64,000 nucleotides of DNA from Microvenator marinus (GCF_007993755.1 NZ_CP042467.1:4550001-4614000); one strand, 5' to 3'; positions 51,203 to 61,349 are shown, numbered from the stretch's first letter. The notes: generated from the letters alone by a model not told the origin. Program-made: numbers and translations.

Positions 51203-53195
51203 GCTATTGTTTCTCACGAGTCGGCTATTGGTCCTTTTGCTCGTTGCGTTGCCAGGGTACGCCTCGGCATGGCTTCCTGTTCCGTTCCAGGTCACAGGCC
51301 CTCAATATGAGCCGCGTCTGCCTTTTGGAGATGCCGATGTCAACGATGATGGATATGACGAAATCCTCGTAGGCAGACTCTTGTTCTTTGGTCGCTCCTG
51401 GGGAGCCGATACGAGACCTGTTGAAGTAGTATCGGATTCGGACCTGCAGAGCTCGAACTTCGCCGGTGATCTCAACGGCGATGGGTTTGATGATGCCATC
51501 TTCGTCCATGGAAACGGAAGTCAGAACGCCGTAGCTACGGTATACTTGGGGTCCCCATCGGGCTTGCATTACCAAGAGTCATTACCTCTCCCAGTCACTC
51601 AGGCAACGATTTTCCCGATTGGTGATATCAATGGAGACGGTTTCGACGACATTGCATTTTCCGAGCCTAAACTTGGCTCCTCTCCAAGTTGTGCACTAGC
51701 GGACTTCTTGAAGGTGTTCATTTACAGCGGAGGCGCTGAAGGTCTTGAAGATAGTCCAGCCACCGTGTTGGAGGCTGAACGAGCACAAGATTGCTTCGGG
51801 ACTTGGGTGGAAGGAGGAGACATCAATGGCGATGGGTACTCAGATGTGGTGGTCTTAGCGTCCGGATTTCGTGACAATCTCGACAACCAATTTCAAAGAG
51901 GCAAGGTCTACGCCTTTTTCGGGAGCCCAGATGGGATAGAGCTCACAGCGGACTGGGAAGCACGACCTAATGATCAACTGACCGATTTCGTCTTCGGATT
52001 TCAGAGGCAGATTTCTATCGCCGATGAAGATGGAGATGGGTTCGACGATCTTCTCTTGGTATTCGGACTTTTCGAGAAGGATGAAGGATCGTGCTTTCAC
52101 TACATATATCCTGGTACTTCTTCAGGCATTGGATTGCCACGACGGCACCTGAGTAGTTGCGGTTCAAGGATTTCTTGGGCTGGAGACATCGATGGAGACG
52201 GATTGCAGGATCGCCTCAACTCCGGCGAGTACTACCCGACGCCACAGACGATCAGCACCCATCTCTATCTAGGGGTCAACCCTTCTGAGTCTGCCTGGAA
52301 TACAGGATCGAGAGACGATGCGTTTCCGGTTGGCGATGTAAATGGGGATGCCTACGATGACTTCGCGACTTGGAGTTCAAGCCCAGCAGGCTTTGACCTT
52401 CGTTTGTACTTTGGACGGCCTAATCCAGTGCCGGTAGCCGACCGGCAATCAGTGTCCCTCCCCCAAAACTCAGACGTCGACATTACGCTGAGCGGAAGCG
52501 ACCCCTACAACGACTTGCTATCCTTCAGGATCGAGCGCGAGCCTGAGCACGGCAGGTTGGAGGCGTTTTCACCCAGCCTCGGGTTGGTGCGCTACATACC
52601 CAACTATGATTACTTCGGGCCCGACTCATTTGAGTTTGCAGTGCTCGACCCCTATGGGGGTGTGGGTACGGCTGAAGTACTCATTGAAGTGGGACGTTTG
52701 AATACAGCGCCGGTTTTTGTTCCTCCCACTCCTTCAACGCCGGTCATCGTTCGGGTCGGGGAGGAGTTGAGGTTGGTCGTTCGTGCCGAAGATGCGGAAG
52801 AAGATGAGGTGGAGTATTCGGCCACAGGGTTGCCTTGGAATGCCGAGTTTGATGCTGAGACAGGCGTAACTTATTGGACTCCTGACCAGAGCCAACTCGG
52901 GCCTGACACGTGGGTGTTTAGTGCGTCAGATGGCACTGATACCGTGACTCGATCAGTAGTTCTGGTGGTAGAGGAGGCGACTCCAGATCCACCGATAGAA
53001 CAGGATATGGGCTCAGCCGACCAGGGGATCCCCACCTTGCCAGTGGACTCCGGCCAGGGGCCGAACTCCATCGCGGACCAAGGCTGTGGCTGCGCGAGCA
53101 CGAAAGGCGGACCATGGATGTTGGTCTTTGTGTTTGCGTTTTCTCTTCGTCGTCGCCGATCGCGTTCTCACGATGTATATCGCATGGATGCGTAG
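51192..53195 (+). CDS. FG-GAP repeat protein with MYXO-CTERM tail
   Basis: A 667-residue exported protein. After the signal (MTKLLFLTSRLLVLLLVALPGYASA) come six or more FG-GAP type repeats with Ca2+-binding D-x-N-x-D-G-x-x-D cores (DLNGDGFDD, DINGDGYSD, DIDGDGLQD, DVNGDAYDD). An integrin-like propeller is expected. Two cadherin/Ig-like modules follow (VADRQSVSLPQNSDVDI; NTAPVFVPPTPSTPV). The end, QGCGCASTKGGPWMLVFVFAFSL then four Arg, is a MYXO-CTERM sorting signal. The start overlaps the end of the frameshifted lipoprotein gene by 8-11 bases (ATG 51192 or 51195), so translation may be coupled to it. The frame continues into the next gene's start. Confidence 0.87.
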   Translation: MMTKLLFLTSRLLVLLLVALPGYASAWLPVPFQVTGPQYEPRLPFGDADVNDDGYDEILVGRLLFFGRSWGADTRPVEVVSDSDLQSSNFAGDLNGDGFDDAIFVHGNGSQNAVATVYLGSPSGLHYQESLPLPVTQATIFPIGDINGDGFDDIAFSEPKLGSSPSCALADFLKVFIYSGGAEGLEDSPATVLEAERAQDCFGTWVEGGDINGDGYSDVVVLASGFRDNLDNQFQRGKVYAFFGSPDGIELTADWEARPNDQLTDFVFGFQRQISIADEDGDGFDDLLLVFGLFEKDEGSCFHYIYPGTSSGIGLPRRHLSSCGSRISWAGDIDGDGLQDRLNSGEYYPTPQTISTHLYLGVNPSESAWNTGSRDDAFPVGDVNGDAYDDFATWSSSPAGFDLRLYFGRPNPVPVADRQSVSLPQNSDVDITLSGSDPYNDLLSFRIEREPEHGRLEAFSPSLGLVRYIPNYDYFGPDSFEFAVLDPYGGVGTAEVLIEVGRLNTAPVFVPPTPSTPVIVRVGEELRLVVRAEDAEEDEVEYSATGLPWNAEFDAETGVTYWTPDQSQLGPDTWVFSASDGTDTVTRSVVLVVEEATPDPPIEQDMGSADQGIPTLPVDSGQGPNSIADQGCGCASTKGGPWMLVFVFAFSLRRRRSRSHDVYRMDA

Positions 53196-55050
53196 TGAAG
53201 ATGAACTCAACATTCTCAAGGACGCCTGGCTCGCCGAGCAAAGAGAAGAGCGCGAGCGAATCCGCGCCGAACGCCTCAACAAGACTCTAAAACAGCGTGT
53301 TGAGGCCGGGGTGGCCCTTTCTAAGCTCGAGGTCTCGGAGACCGGCACGGCGGCGGGAGGGCGCACGCTAGTCTGGGTGGAGCTCAAGTCCGCCGAGTTT
53401 CGAGCGTCTCCTGGAACACCCGTACTCCTCTGGTGGGACGAGCCAAAGCCCGAAACATCACTCAATGCCATCCTCGCCAGACGACGCGGCCAAGAGCTCG
53501 GGTTGGTGCTCGATGATTTCCCTCCAGAGCGGTTGCTTGGCGGCGAGTTTAATTTGGACTTGGAGGCACCGCAGACCACGTATCAACGGGGAGTCTGGGC
53601 CATCAAGGCGTTCGCTGAGGCCAAGAATTCGAGCGATACAGGGCGACTTCGAGAAGCCCTGTTCCTAGGTGAAGGCATTGAAACCTCCCGTCCAAAAACG
53701 CTGGAGTTCTTGGATGAAAAGCTCAATGAGTCGCAGCGTAACGCGGTGCAACACGCCCTCTTCACCGAACCGGTTGCATACATTCACGGACCTCCGGGCA
53801 CCGGTAAAACGCGGACCTTGGTGGAGGTGATTCGGCAGGCCCTTGGTGCGGACCAGCGCATTCTTGTGGCCGCCGCCAGTAATGCGGCTGTGGACCATAT
53901 CTCTCGTCAACTCTTGGCCGCATCGGTGCCTGTTCTGAGGCTCGGTCATCCGGCACGCGTCATGCCGGACTTGGAGCAGCACACCCTGGACAGCCGACTC
54001 GCGGCACTTCCCGACTATGCCATGGCCAAGGCGTGGATGGACCAGGCAAATGCCATTCGACGAAAGATTTCGAACAGGTCGGACCGCGGCACTATGCGTG
54101 GCGATGAGCGCCGTGAACTCTACCGACAGGCGCGAGAACTCACACAAGACGCAAAACGCCATCTCGCAAATCTCGAAGACGCCATCGTTTCAACGGCTAG
54201 GGTCGTCTCGTGCACTGCTTCGAGTGCGGACTCCAATATTTTGAGGAACCAAGACTTTGACCTCGTGGTGATCGACGAGGGCTCGCAGATTCCCGACCCA
54301 ATCGCTCTTATTGCGGCCAGGCGCGGCGCCCGTCTTGTGATTGCTGGGGACCCTTGCCAGCTCGCGCCCACCGTTCATTCAACTGGAAGTGTGGGAAAAA
54401 GATTGGCGTCCACATTCCTAGAGCGTTTTCAAGACCAGGCGTACCTTCTGGATACTCAGTACCGAATGAACGCTTTGATCATGAACTACCCTTCCGACGC
54501 CATGTATGCTGGTCGACTCATCGCTCACCCGAGCGTCGCAAACCACACGATTTGGGATCTCGACGTTGAGCCGGATGCGTGGCTCAAATCGCCCCTGATG
54601 TACCTGGATACCGCCGGCAAGGGGTGGGAAGAGCATGTCACGGATGAAGACCCAAGCACGTCGAATCCTCAGCAAGCTGAGCGCACGGTGGCCGAGGCCA
54701 GGCGCTTGCTGGAGCTGGGCCTTAAGCCCGAAGACCTCGCCATCATCTCCCCGTACTATGCGCAGGTTCGACTCATCCGTGCCTTGATTCCAGAAGTAGA
54801 CGTGGACACCGTGGATGCCTTCCAGGGTCAAGAGCGCGAGGCAATCATCGTAGACTTGGTGCGGTCAAACTACGAATCGCGCATCGGATTCTTGAGCGAT
54901 GTCCGCCGAATGAACGTAGCCATGACGCGCGCCCGGCGATTTCTCTTAGTGATTGGAGATAGCGCTACGATTGCGAATCACGGGTTCTACGAGGAGTTCT
55001 TAGAGTACGTCGAGAACTACGGAGCACTTGAGAGTGCCTGGAGCGACTAG
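53173..55050 (+). CDS. superfamily 1 helicase, UPF1/IGHMBP2-like
   Basis: A 625-residue ATP-dependent helicase. Motif I is HGPPGTGKTRTL, motif Ic/II DLVVIDEGSQIP (DEGSQ), motif III AGDPCQLAPT, motif IV QYRMN, motif V DTVDAFQGQERE and motif VI RRMNVAMTRARRF. This pattern is that of SF1B UPF1-like helicases acting on RNA or DNA 5'-3'. The N-terminal ~180 residues hold a coiled coil (AWLAEQREERERIRAERL) and a barrel-like domain. The start is uncertain: ATG 53173 or 53188, neither with a clear Shine-Dalgarno, both within the end of the FG-GAP gene. It is convergent with the RND pump by four bases. Confidence 0.88.
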   Translation: MYIAWMRSEDELNILKDAWLAEQREERERIRAERLNKTLKQRVEAGVALSKLEVSETGTAAGGRTLVWVELKSAEFRASPGTPVLLWWDEPKPETSLNAILARRRGQELGLVLDDFPPERLLGGEFNLDLEAPQTTYQRGVWAIKAFAEAKNSSDTGRLREALFLGEGIETSRPKTLEFLDEKLNESQRNAVQHALFTEPVAYIHGPPGTGKTRTLVEVIRQALGADQRILVAAASNAAVDHISRQLLAASVPVLRLGHPARVMPDLEQHTLDSRLAALPDYAMAKAWMDQANAIRRKISNRSDRGTMRGDERRELYRQARELTQDAKRHLANLEDAIVSTARVVSCTASSADSNILRNQDFDLVVIDEGSQIPDPIALIAARRGARLVIAGDPCQLAPTVHSTGSVGKRLASTFLERFQDQAYLLDTQYRMNALIMNYPSDAMYAGRLIAHPSVANHTIWDLDVEPDAWLKSPLMYLDTAGKGWEEHVTDEDPSTSNPQQAERTVAEARRLLELGLKPEDLAIISPYYAQVRLIRALIPEVDVDTVDAFQGQEREAIIVDLVRSNYESRIGFLSDVRRMNVAMTRARRFLLVIGDSATIANHGFYEEFLEYVENYGALESAWSD

Positions 55051-58000
55051 CCAACGTCCACCGGTGGCGCAAACCACCGCTTTGCGTCGTCGGCGATGAG
55101 GTAGATACACGGCACCAGGCCCAGCACAATGATCGTGGTGAACATGATGCCAAACCCTAGACTCACAGCCATAGGTACAAGGAACCTGGCTTGAGGCGAG
55201 GTCTCAAGAATCATCGGCGCGAGCCCGAAGAATGTAGTCAACGACGTCAACAAGACCGGCCTAAAGCGCCGCGTTCCGCCCGCCACCACGGCATCCCAGG
55301 CGCTCATTCCTTCCTTGCGAAACGTATTAATCGCGTCCACCAACACGATACTATCGTTCACCACCACTCCAGAAAGGGCGACCATCCCCATCAGGCTAAT
55401 CACCGAGACATCAAACCCCAGAACCATGTGCCCTATCACGGCGCCTACAATCCCGAAGGGAATGGCGGACATGATGAGCAATGGTTGAAGATACGAGCCA
55501 AGCGCAAAGGCCATCAGCGCGAACATCGCCAAAAGTGCGAAGGTGAAGTTTCGCTTCAACGCATCCATCATCTCAGCACGGTCCTGCTCCTGCCCCGAGG
55601 CCCCATAACTAAGGCCAGGTATCTCTGCTGCGATCTTGGGCATGACCTCGTTGATGACGGCTTGAGTGACAATCTGGCCCGTCGTCACCTCCTCGTCCAC
55701 GTCAGCGGTCACGGTTAGCACACGGCGCGCGTCCACACGCTGGATACTCGTATACGACTTGCCCCTCGTCACCTCGGCAGCCTGAGACAAGGGTAACTCG
55801 CCGCCCTGAGGGGTTTGGATCATCATCGTTTCAATATCGAACTCGGAGTTTCGCTCACTCATGGGGCGCCGCACAAAGACGCGCAATTCATCGCGCCCAC
55901 GCTGTTGGCGGGCGACTTCCGAGCCGTAGAAACTCGCGCGTACCTGGCGCGCAAGGTCGGTTTCAGTGAGGCCCAGTGCCCGCGCCTGAGGCTTAAGTTG
56001 GAAGTCGAGCTGGTCCTTGCCCGGCGTGTAGCCAGCGTCGGTGTCAAAGACACCTTCGTAGGTAGCCAAGCTCTCGGCCACGCGTGAAGCCGCAAACTCC
56101 AGAATCTTTGGGTCGCGATGGCTCAATTCAACCGAAACCGGCTGCCCGCGCGCAGGCCCGATATTGAACTGGAATTGCAAGGTGTCCACGCCCGGGATCT
56201 CGCCAACTTTCTGCCGCCATAGATTCGCAAATTGCGCGGTCGTGACCTCTCGGTCTTTGGCTGGCACCAGGAAAATCTGCACGTTGGCCAGATGCGAGCC
56301 TACGCCGCCTCCAACACTCGCCCCCATGCCCGACGCAGCACCTGCGCCGATATCCGCATACATGCCGCGGCTAAGCTCGTCTCCGCCGAGCTCTTCCAAC
56401 GCCTCCAAGCCACCGGCCTGAATCCGCTCAACAACGGCACGAGTGTCCTCAATCGGCGAGCCAAAAGGCAGCTGCAGCGTGGCGGTGACCACATCCCCTT
56501 CGACCTTGGGAAAGAACGTGAACTTGAGTCTACCACCGCCCAACATGCCAAAGGTCAGAATCAGCGTTGCCAGACCAAGCGCGACCGTCAGATATCGGTA
56601 CCTGAACGCAAACTCCGCAGAAGGGCGGTAGACGCGCTCAATAAAGGTCTCCAAAAGAGCGCTAAACCTCGCCTGTTTTGCGTCGATCCACCCGATAAAC
56701 CCGGTCTCTTTTCGCGAGGTGTGGGCGAGGTGCGCTGGCAAGATGAAGAGCGCATCCACAATGGATAAGAGCAGAATCGGTATGACGATGAGCGGGATAT
56801 TATTCCAAAACTTGCCCATCGTTCCCGGGATAAAGAGCAAGGGCATGAACGCCACGACAGTTGTTAGAACCGAGAAAACGATCGGAACCCAAACCTCTCC
56901 AATTCCCTCGATGGAGCTCTCCATGAGCCCTTTGCCTTGCTGTCTGTGGTGATAGATGGCTTCGCCGCCAACAATGGCGTCATCCACCACGATTCCAAGC
57001 GTAAGGATGAACGCAAACAACGAGATCATATTGATGGAGACATCTAGCGCCGGCATGAAGAGCATCGCTCCTAATACCGAAACCGCAATCCCGGAGGTCA
57101 CCCAAAACGCGAGCCTGATCTCGAGGAAAATCCCGAGGATAATGAGCACGAGGAAGACCCCGATATAAGCGTTCTTGAGCAGAAGGTTCATGCGATCTTG
57201 AAAGATCTCGGACCGGTCATTCCAGACTGCGATTCCATAGCCTTCGGGCAATCTCTCGAGCTTTTCATCGACGTAAGATTTAACGGCATCCGCCACATCT
57301 GTGGGTGTTTGTGAGCCGATTCGATAGACGTCTACGCGCACCGCGCGCTTGGAATTAAAAAATGCTTCGCGCTCAGTCTCTTCAAATCCGTCCACCACCT
57401 GCGCGAGGTCTTTTACGCGCACCATACTGCCGTCCGGAGAGGCTTTCACGGCAACCTCTTCAAACTCCGAACCCCAGTCGCGGCGCTCCGTGACCCGCAT
57501 CAACACCTCGCCGGCCGAAGTCTTGACGCCGCCGCCCGGGAGCTCGATGGACGCTCGACCAACCGTCTGCGCGATCTGGTCCAATGTAAGGTCGTGGCGC
57601 CGAAGCTCGGCTTGCGGGACTTCGATAGAAATCTCGGGATTCCTCACACCACCGAGCTCGGCGAGCGTCACCCGGGGATCTTGCAGAATCTCTTCGCGAA
57701 CTTCTTCTCCGAGCGCACGGAGTTCTCGCTCCGTGCCGTCTCCGTAGATCACCAACGAAATCACTTGGTTTCGGTTAGACAGAAGGCTCACCACCGGGCG
57801 CTCTGCGTCGCGCGGCAGGCTGGTGATGCGGTCCACCGCACTTTTGATGTCGTTGAGCGCTTCAAAGGCATCCACATCGGTAGAAATCTCGGCACTTACC
57901 GTGCCAACACTCTCTAGCGCCGTGGACCGAATCTCTCGCACGCCATCGATGCCCCGAACCGCCTCTTCGACAGCCAGAATAACGCCTTGCTCAACTTCTT

Positions 58001-58190
58001 CTGGACCAGCGCCGGGGTAGATGACCTGGATCGACACCGTGTCCAGAGTCACCTCTGGAAACACCTCTTGTTTGATATTCGGGGCCAGCATGATGCCGCC
58101 CACGATGAAGATGAGCATGAGGAGGTTTGCGGCCACATGGTTCTTGGCCATGAAAGCCATCGCACCCTTGTATTGTGGTGTCGCACTCAT
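55047..58190 (-). CDS. RND efflux pump inner-membrane transporter
   Basis: A 1047-residue RND transporter of AcrB/HAE-type size. It has twelve helices in two blocks with large periplasmic loops. The helix-4 region reads ILTLGIVVDDAIVGGEAIYHH, with the two proton-relay Asp, and the later LMGMVALSGVVVNDSIVLVDAIN block is also typical. The N-terminus KNHVAANLLMLIFIVGGIML fits a MdtC/CzcA-like subgroup. It should pump a substrate across both membranes with the adaptor and TolC-like proteins encoded just upstream on the same strand. Substrate unknown; TetR control suggests small molecules. Confidence 0.95.
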   Translation of the reverse strand: MSATPQYKGAMAFMAKNHVAANLLMLIFIVGGIMLAPNIKQEVFPEVTLDTVSIQVIYPGAGPEEVEQGVILAVEEAVRGIDGVREIRSTALESVGTVSAEISTDVDAFEALNDIKSAVDRITSLPRDAERPVVSLLSNRNQVISLVIYGDGTERELRALGEEVREEILQDPRVTLAELGGVRNPEISIEVPQAELRRHDLTLDQIAQTVGRASIELPGGGVKTSAGEVLMRVTERRDWGSEFEEVAVKASPDGSMVRVKDLAQVVDGFEETEREAFFNSKRAVRVDVYRIGSQTPTDVADAVKSYVDEKLERLPEGYGIAVWNDRSEIFQDRMNLLLKNAYIGVFLVLIILGIFLEIRLAFWVTSGIAVSVLGAMLFMPALDVSINMISLFAFILTLGIVVDDAIVGGEAIYHHRQQGKGLMESSIEGIGEVWVPIVFSVLTTVVAFMPLLFIPGTMGKFWNNIPLIVIPILLLSIVDALFILPAHLAHTSRKETGFIGWIDAKQARFSALLETFIERVYRPSAEFAFRYRYLTVALGLATLILTFGMLGGGRLKFTFFPKVEGDVVTATLQLPFGSPIEDTRAVVERIQAGGLEALEELGGDELSRGMYADIGAGAASGMGASVGGGVGSHLANVQIFLVPAKDREVTTAQFANLWRQKVGEIPGVDTLQFQFNIGPARGQPVSVELSHRDPKILEFAASRVAESLATYEGVFDTDAGYTPGKDQLDFQLKPQARALGLTETDLARQVRASFYGSEVARQQRGRDELRVFVRRPMSERNSEFDIETMMIQTPQGGELPLSQAAEVTRGKSYTSIQRVDARRVLTVTADVDEEVTTGQIVTQAVINEVMPKIAAEIPGLSYGASGQEQDRAEMMDALKRNFTFALLAMFALMAFALGSYLQPLLIMSAIPFGIVGAVIGHMVLGFDVSVISLMGMVALSGVVVNDSIVLVDAINTFRKEGMSAWDAVVAGGTRRFRPVLLTSLTTFFGLAPMILETSPQARFLVPMAVSLGFGIMFTTIIVLGLVPCIYLIADDAKRWFAPPVDVG

Positions 58191-59359
58191 TCTTCACCTG
58201 CTCGTCTAAGCTTCATGCCGTCCACGGGTGTCGCGATGCGGCTCGTGATGAGCGGCGTCTTGGTTTCTACGCCTGAGATCCACACATCGTCGCGCGTACC
58301 GTCCACGATCAAAACCTCGCGGGTGAGCAACTTTCCGTCGTCCCAGACGTAGATCCAGCGGCCGTTATGGACCGCGCTTCGCGGAACCTTTGCCACCTGT
58401 GCTTGAGTTGTGCCGTCGATGGTGACTCGCACTTGTGCGCCCAGCAGAATGGGTTGCGCGTCCTGATTCTCAAGGCCGAGCGGATCATCGATTCGGACCA
58501 TAACGCGGGCCATTTTGCCCAGTGTATCGAGCTCTGGGACCAGGCGGAGCACCGTGCCGCTTCGTTCGATCTCCTTTGTTCCAACCTCTTGAACCACCGT
58601 CGCAGCCGTTCCCGAGTGCGCCTCGGCATCCGCGAATTTCAGCCCCTGAAGCGCGTCCACAGGGACTGACACATTCACCCAGAATTCATCCGTACCGATG
58701 AGGGTCGCGATTTGAGATTGCGGCGAGACGACTTGCCCAACTTCCACAACACCCGACTGAACAAAAGCGTTGAATGGCGCCTTGATATTGGTTCGTCCGA
58801 GGTCGAGTTGCGCCTTTCGAAGCCGCGCCTTGGCCGCCTCCACGTTGACCTCCGCGATGCGGCGCTGCGGTCCGCGCAAGGCTAGCGAAGGGTCGGTCGA
58901 GTCTTTGGACGAATCCTTAAAGAGCTCCCACTCTCGCTGGGCCACAACTTGTTGGCCTTGCTCCAGCAGAAGTTGCGCCTCAGCTTGTTCCATCGCGGCC
59001 CTGCGCTCTTCCACCTGTACTTGGTAGTCGCGCGAATCCACCTTCAACAACACGTCGCCTTCTTTAACGCGTCCACCCATCACAAGGTTCGGGTTCACCC
59101 AAGTCACCACGCCTCCAACCTGCGCTTGAACCACCACACGCCGCGCTGGAATGACGCTTCCGAGACCTTCGATCCCGATGCGTTTTTCCTCGAGCTCAAG
59201 CGGCGAGACCTCAACCAACACACCTCGGTCTGGCGGGGTATTTCGCTGGGGTTCGGGCTTGCTCTTGACCAGCATGACCGCGCCTAAAATCGCGATCACT
59301 ACCACCGCAACGGGCAGCACGAGGCGAGTCAGTATCCACGTTATCTTTTCGTGACTCAT
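58187..59359 (-). CDS. RND efflux periplasmic adaptor (HlyD-type)
   Basis: A 390-residue adaptor. A single N-terminal helix (MSHEKITWILTRLVLPVAVVVIAILG) anchors it in the inner membrane; the lipoyl-like halves are VQAQVGGVVTWVNPNLVMGGRV and GRTNIKAPFNAFVQSGVVEVGQVV, separated by a coiled coil. A beta-barrel follows. I start at ATG 59359, whose ATGA overlaps the stop of the TolC-like gene; the longer frame upstream lies inside that gene. It bridges the pump and the outer-membrane channel, and its stop overlaps the pump ATG. Confidence 0.93.
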   Translation of the reverse strand: MSHEKITWILTRLVLPVAVVVIAILGAVMLVKSKPEPQRNTPPDRGVLVEVSPLELEEKRIGIEGLGSVIPARRVVVQAQVGGVVTWVNPNLVMGGRVKEGDVLLKVDSRDYQVQVEERRAAMEQAEAQLLLEQGQQVVAQREWELFKDSSKDSTDPSLALRGPQRRIAEVNVEAAKARLRKAQLDLGRTNIKAPFNAFVQSGVVEVGQVVSPQSQIATLIGTDEFWVNVSVPVDALQGLKFADAEAHSGTAATVVQEVGTKEIERSGTVLRLVPELDTLGKMARVMVRIDDPLGLENQDAQPILLGAQVRVTIDGTTQAQVAKVPRSAVHNGRWIYVWDDGKLLTREVLIVDGTRDDVWISGVETKTPLITSRIATPVDGMKLRRAGEE

Positions 59360-60753
59360 TCGTTCGACTCCGGCATTTCCATTGATTGAGTCCACGCCCC
59401 GCCCAATGCCCGGCAAGTCTGAACTCGGAATGATAATTGTTGGCGACGCGCATCCAGAAGCGACTGCTCCACAGCTTGCAGTGACCTAAGCGCCGTCAGA
59501 ACTCGCAAGTAGTCGAGGGCGCCGCTTCGGTACCGCTCACGGGCGAGCTCCAACGTGGTCTCGGCAAGCTCCTCCTGCGCCCGAAGCTCCTCCAAAACAC
59601 GCACTTGGGCGTCTTCCTGAGCCATCGCACTCTCCACCTCTTGGACTGCGCGATTGACCGCTTGCGCCCATACCCAAAGCCGCTCGCGTGCTGCTGCCGC
59701 GAACTGGTCAACTCGCGCCTGCCGTCTCCCACCCTCAAAGATGGGCTGCGTAGCCTGTGCGCCGAGCGACCAGAAGAGATCGTCAAAGAGCTCTCCGAGT
59801 TCAGCCGCCTGAAGAAAGAGGTTCGCGCTCAGCCGAATGGTAGGCAGCCGGTCCCTTGCAGCCTGAGCCGTGCGTGCGTCTGCGGCCTTAAGGCGCATGT
59901 ACGCGGACCGAATGTCTGGGCGTTGCTCCAAGACAGATGCCGGAGTTCCCGCACTTAGCGCAACGCCAATCTCAGGCAGCTCGCCTTGAGAAACAGCGGC
60001 CTTTTCGGCCTTGCCCAAAAGAACTCCAAGGCGCCAGAGGCTGAGTTCCTCCGCGAGCTTTGCCTGTTCTCGCCGCGCCTTGAGCCCTCGAATATCGGTC
60101 TCCTGTTGGTTCACGTCGAGTGCGCTCGCAAGACCCTGGCTGAGCCTCAGGAGCGTGAGCTCGAGGTAGTTCTCGGCCACCGAAATCTGTTCGTCCAAGA
60201 GCCGTATGCGTTCGCGATGAAAAACCACATCTAGCCAGGCCTCCGTGGTCTGCGCGGCAAGGCTCAAGGCCAGCGTCTCCGCGTCTGCGCGCGATGCCTC
60301 TACGTCGAGCTCGGCTGCTTCGCGTTGCGCGGCGAGCTTACCAAAGAGGTCGAGCTCGTAGGCCACCGGCATGCTCACCTGGAACTGATTGGCTTCAATA
60401 CTTCCTGCCGGACCAAAAGGCGCGGCGGTCTTTGAGCGTTGCGCGGAAGCCTGAAGAGATACCGTCGGGTAGAGGGTCGCGCCGTTTTGGGTGGCAATAG
60501 CTTCGGCCTGTTGCAGTCTCTCCCAAGCCGCCTTCAACTCAAGATTCTGAGTCAAGGTGGTGCTCAAGGTCTGGTCGAGTTCACTCGAGATTCCGGAGCA
60601 GAATGTCACCTGCTCCTCTGGCGCCCCTTGGCTTGGTTTTTCCCAAGCTTCTGGTGTGGGTGCCACTTCTTCGGCCTTCTCGGCGTATTGTGGCCCAGAG
60701 CAGCCCATCGAGTAAATGAGTAACAACTCAATAAGTCTACGTCTCTTCAGCAC
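59356..60753 (-). CDS. TolC/NodT-type outer-membrane efflux lipoprotein
   Basis: A 465-residue outer-membrane channel subunit with lipobox signal LIELLLIYSMGC. The OEP repeats are visible: LEKAA-type helices, PTVSLQASAQRSKTAAPFGPAGS, ELDLFGKLAAQREAAELDVE and a second repeat with RDRLPTIRLSANLFLQAAELG. Three such subunits form a tunnel. It is the outer-membrane partner of the adaptor and RND pump. Its start region overlaps the end of the tetR gene by 17 bases. Confidence 0.93.
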   Translation of the reverse strand: MLKRRRLIELLLIYSMGCSGPQYAEKAEEVAPTPEAWEKPSQGAPEEQVTFCSGISSELDQTLSTTLTQNLELKAAWERLQQAEAIATQNGATLYPTVSLQASAQRSKTAAPFGPAGSIEANQFQVSMPVAYELDLFGKLAAQREAAELDVEASRADAETLALSLAAQTTEAWLDVVFHRERIRLLDEQISVAENYLELTLLRLSQGLASALDVNQQETDIRGLKARREQAKLAEELSLWRLGVLLGKAEKAAVSQGELPEIGVALSAGTPASVLEQRPDIRSAYMRLKAADARTAQAARDRLPTIRLSANLFLQAAELGELFDDLFWSLGAQATQPIFEGGRRQARVDQFAAAARERLWVWAQAVNRAVQEVESAMAQEDAQVRVLEELRAQEELAETTLELARERYRSGALDYLRVLTALRSLQAVEQSLLDARRQQLSFRVQTCRALGGAWTQSMEMPESNE

Positions 60754-61324
60754 GTATCCCCCTTAAAATCATATCAACAACGCCGCGCACGTAGATCTGG
60801 CGTGGCATTGGGTGGATGTCGTTGATCCGAACGTGTTCGCAAAATGCATAATGCCAGGCCGTGCCTACGAGGAGCCGAGAGATAATCTCTGGATCGTGCG
60901 GACGAAGGCGCCCAAGTTCTGCTTCTTTGGCAAAATAGTTGCTCAACTCTCGAATCACTCGGGCAGGTGGAGCTTGAGGATTTGCAACGAGCTTTTCCCG
61001 GGCACCGCTCGAGACGACAAGCATGATGCAAGGTACTGCGTGTTCGAAAAACGCCAGCATTTCGTGCACCAGTTCTATGAGTTCCTCTTCAATATCTCTG
61101 CGTCCGACTCGAGAATGCAATTCGATCAAAAAAGACGGTTGTGTAAGCCCCATGGCCGCGAAGAAAAGGTCTTCTTTGGTCCCAAATCTAGCAAATATTG
61201 TCCCCTCAGAAATGCCGGCACGCTTCGCTATATCAGCAGTCGAGACCTGAAGCCCCTCCGCAAAGAACGCGTCCTTGGCACACGTCAGTATATGTTCGTC
61301 AGGTATGGATCTCGGTCTTGCCAT
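60737..61324 (-). CDS. TetR-family transcriptional regulator
   Basis: A 195-residue regulator. The N-terminal HTH is IPDEHILTCAKDAFFAEGLQVSTADIAKRAGISEGTIFARFGTKEDLFFAAM, typical of TetR; the helical ligand domain follows. It heads the TolC-adaptor-pump operon on the same strand, so it probably represses that operon and itself. A 16-base palindrome just upstream is its likely operator. Confidence 0.95.
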   Translation of the reverse strand: MARPRSIPDEHILTCAKDAFFAEGLQVSTADIAKRAGISEGTIFARFGTKEDLFFAAMGLTQPSFLIELHSRVGRRDIEEELIELVHEMLAFFEHAVPCIMLVVSSGAREKLVANPQAPPARVIRELSNYFAKEAELGRLRPHDPEIISRLLVGTAWHYAFCEHVRINDIHPMPRQIYVRGVVDMILRGIRAEET

Positions 61325-61349
61325 GCATCTTCCCTATCGAGTAGAGTTA

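Noticed and set aside
59211-59453. Short frames around the TolC/adaptor junction
   Set aside because: The ATGA overlap and conserved adaptor N-terminus explain this region; the other frames have no support.
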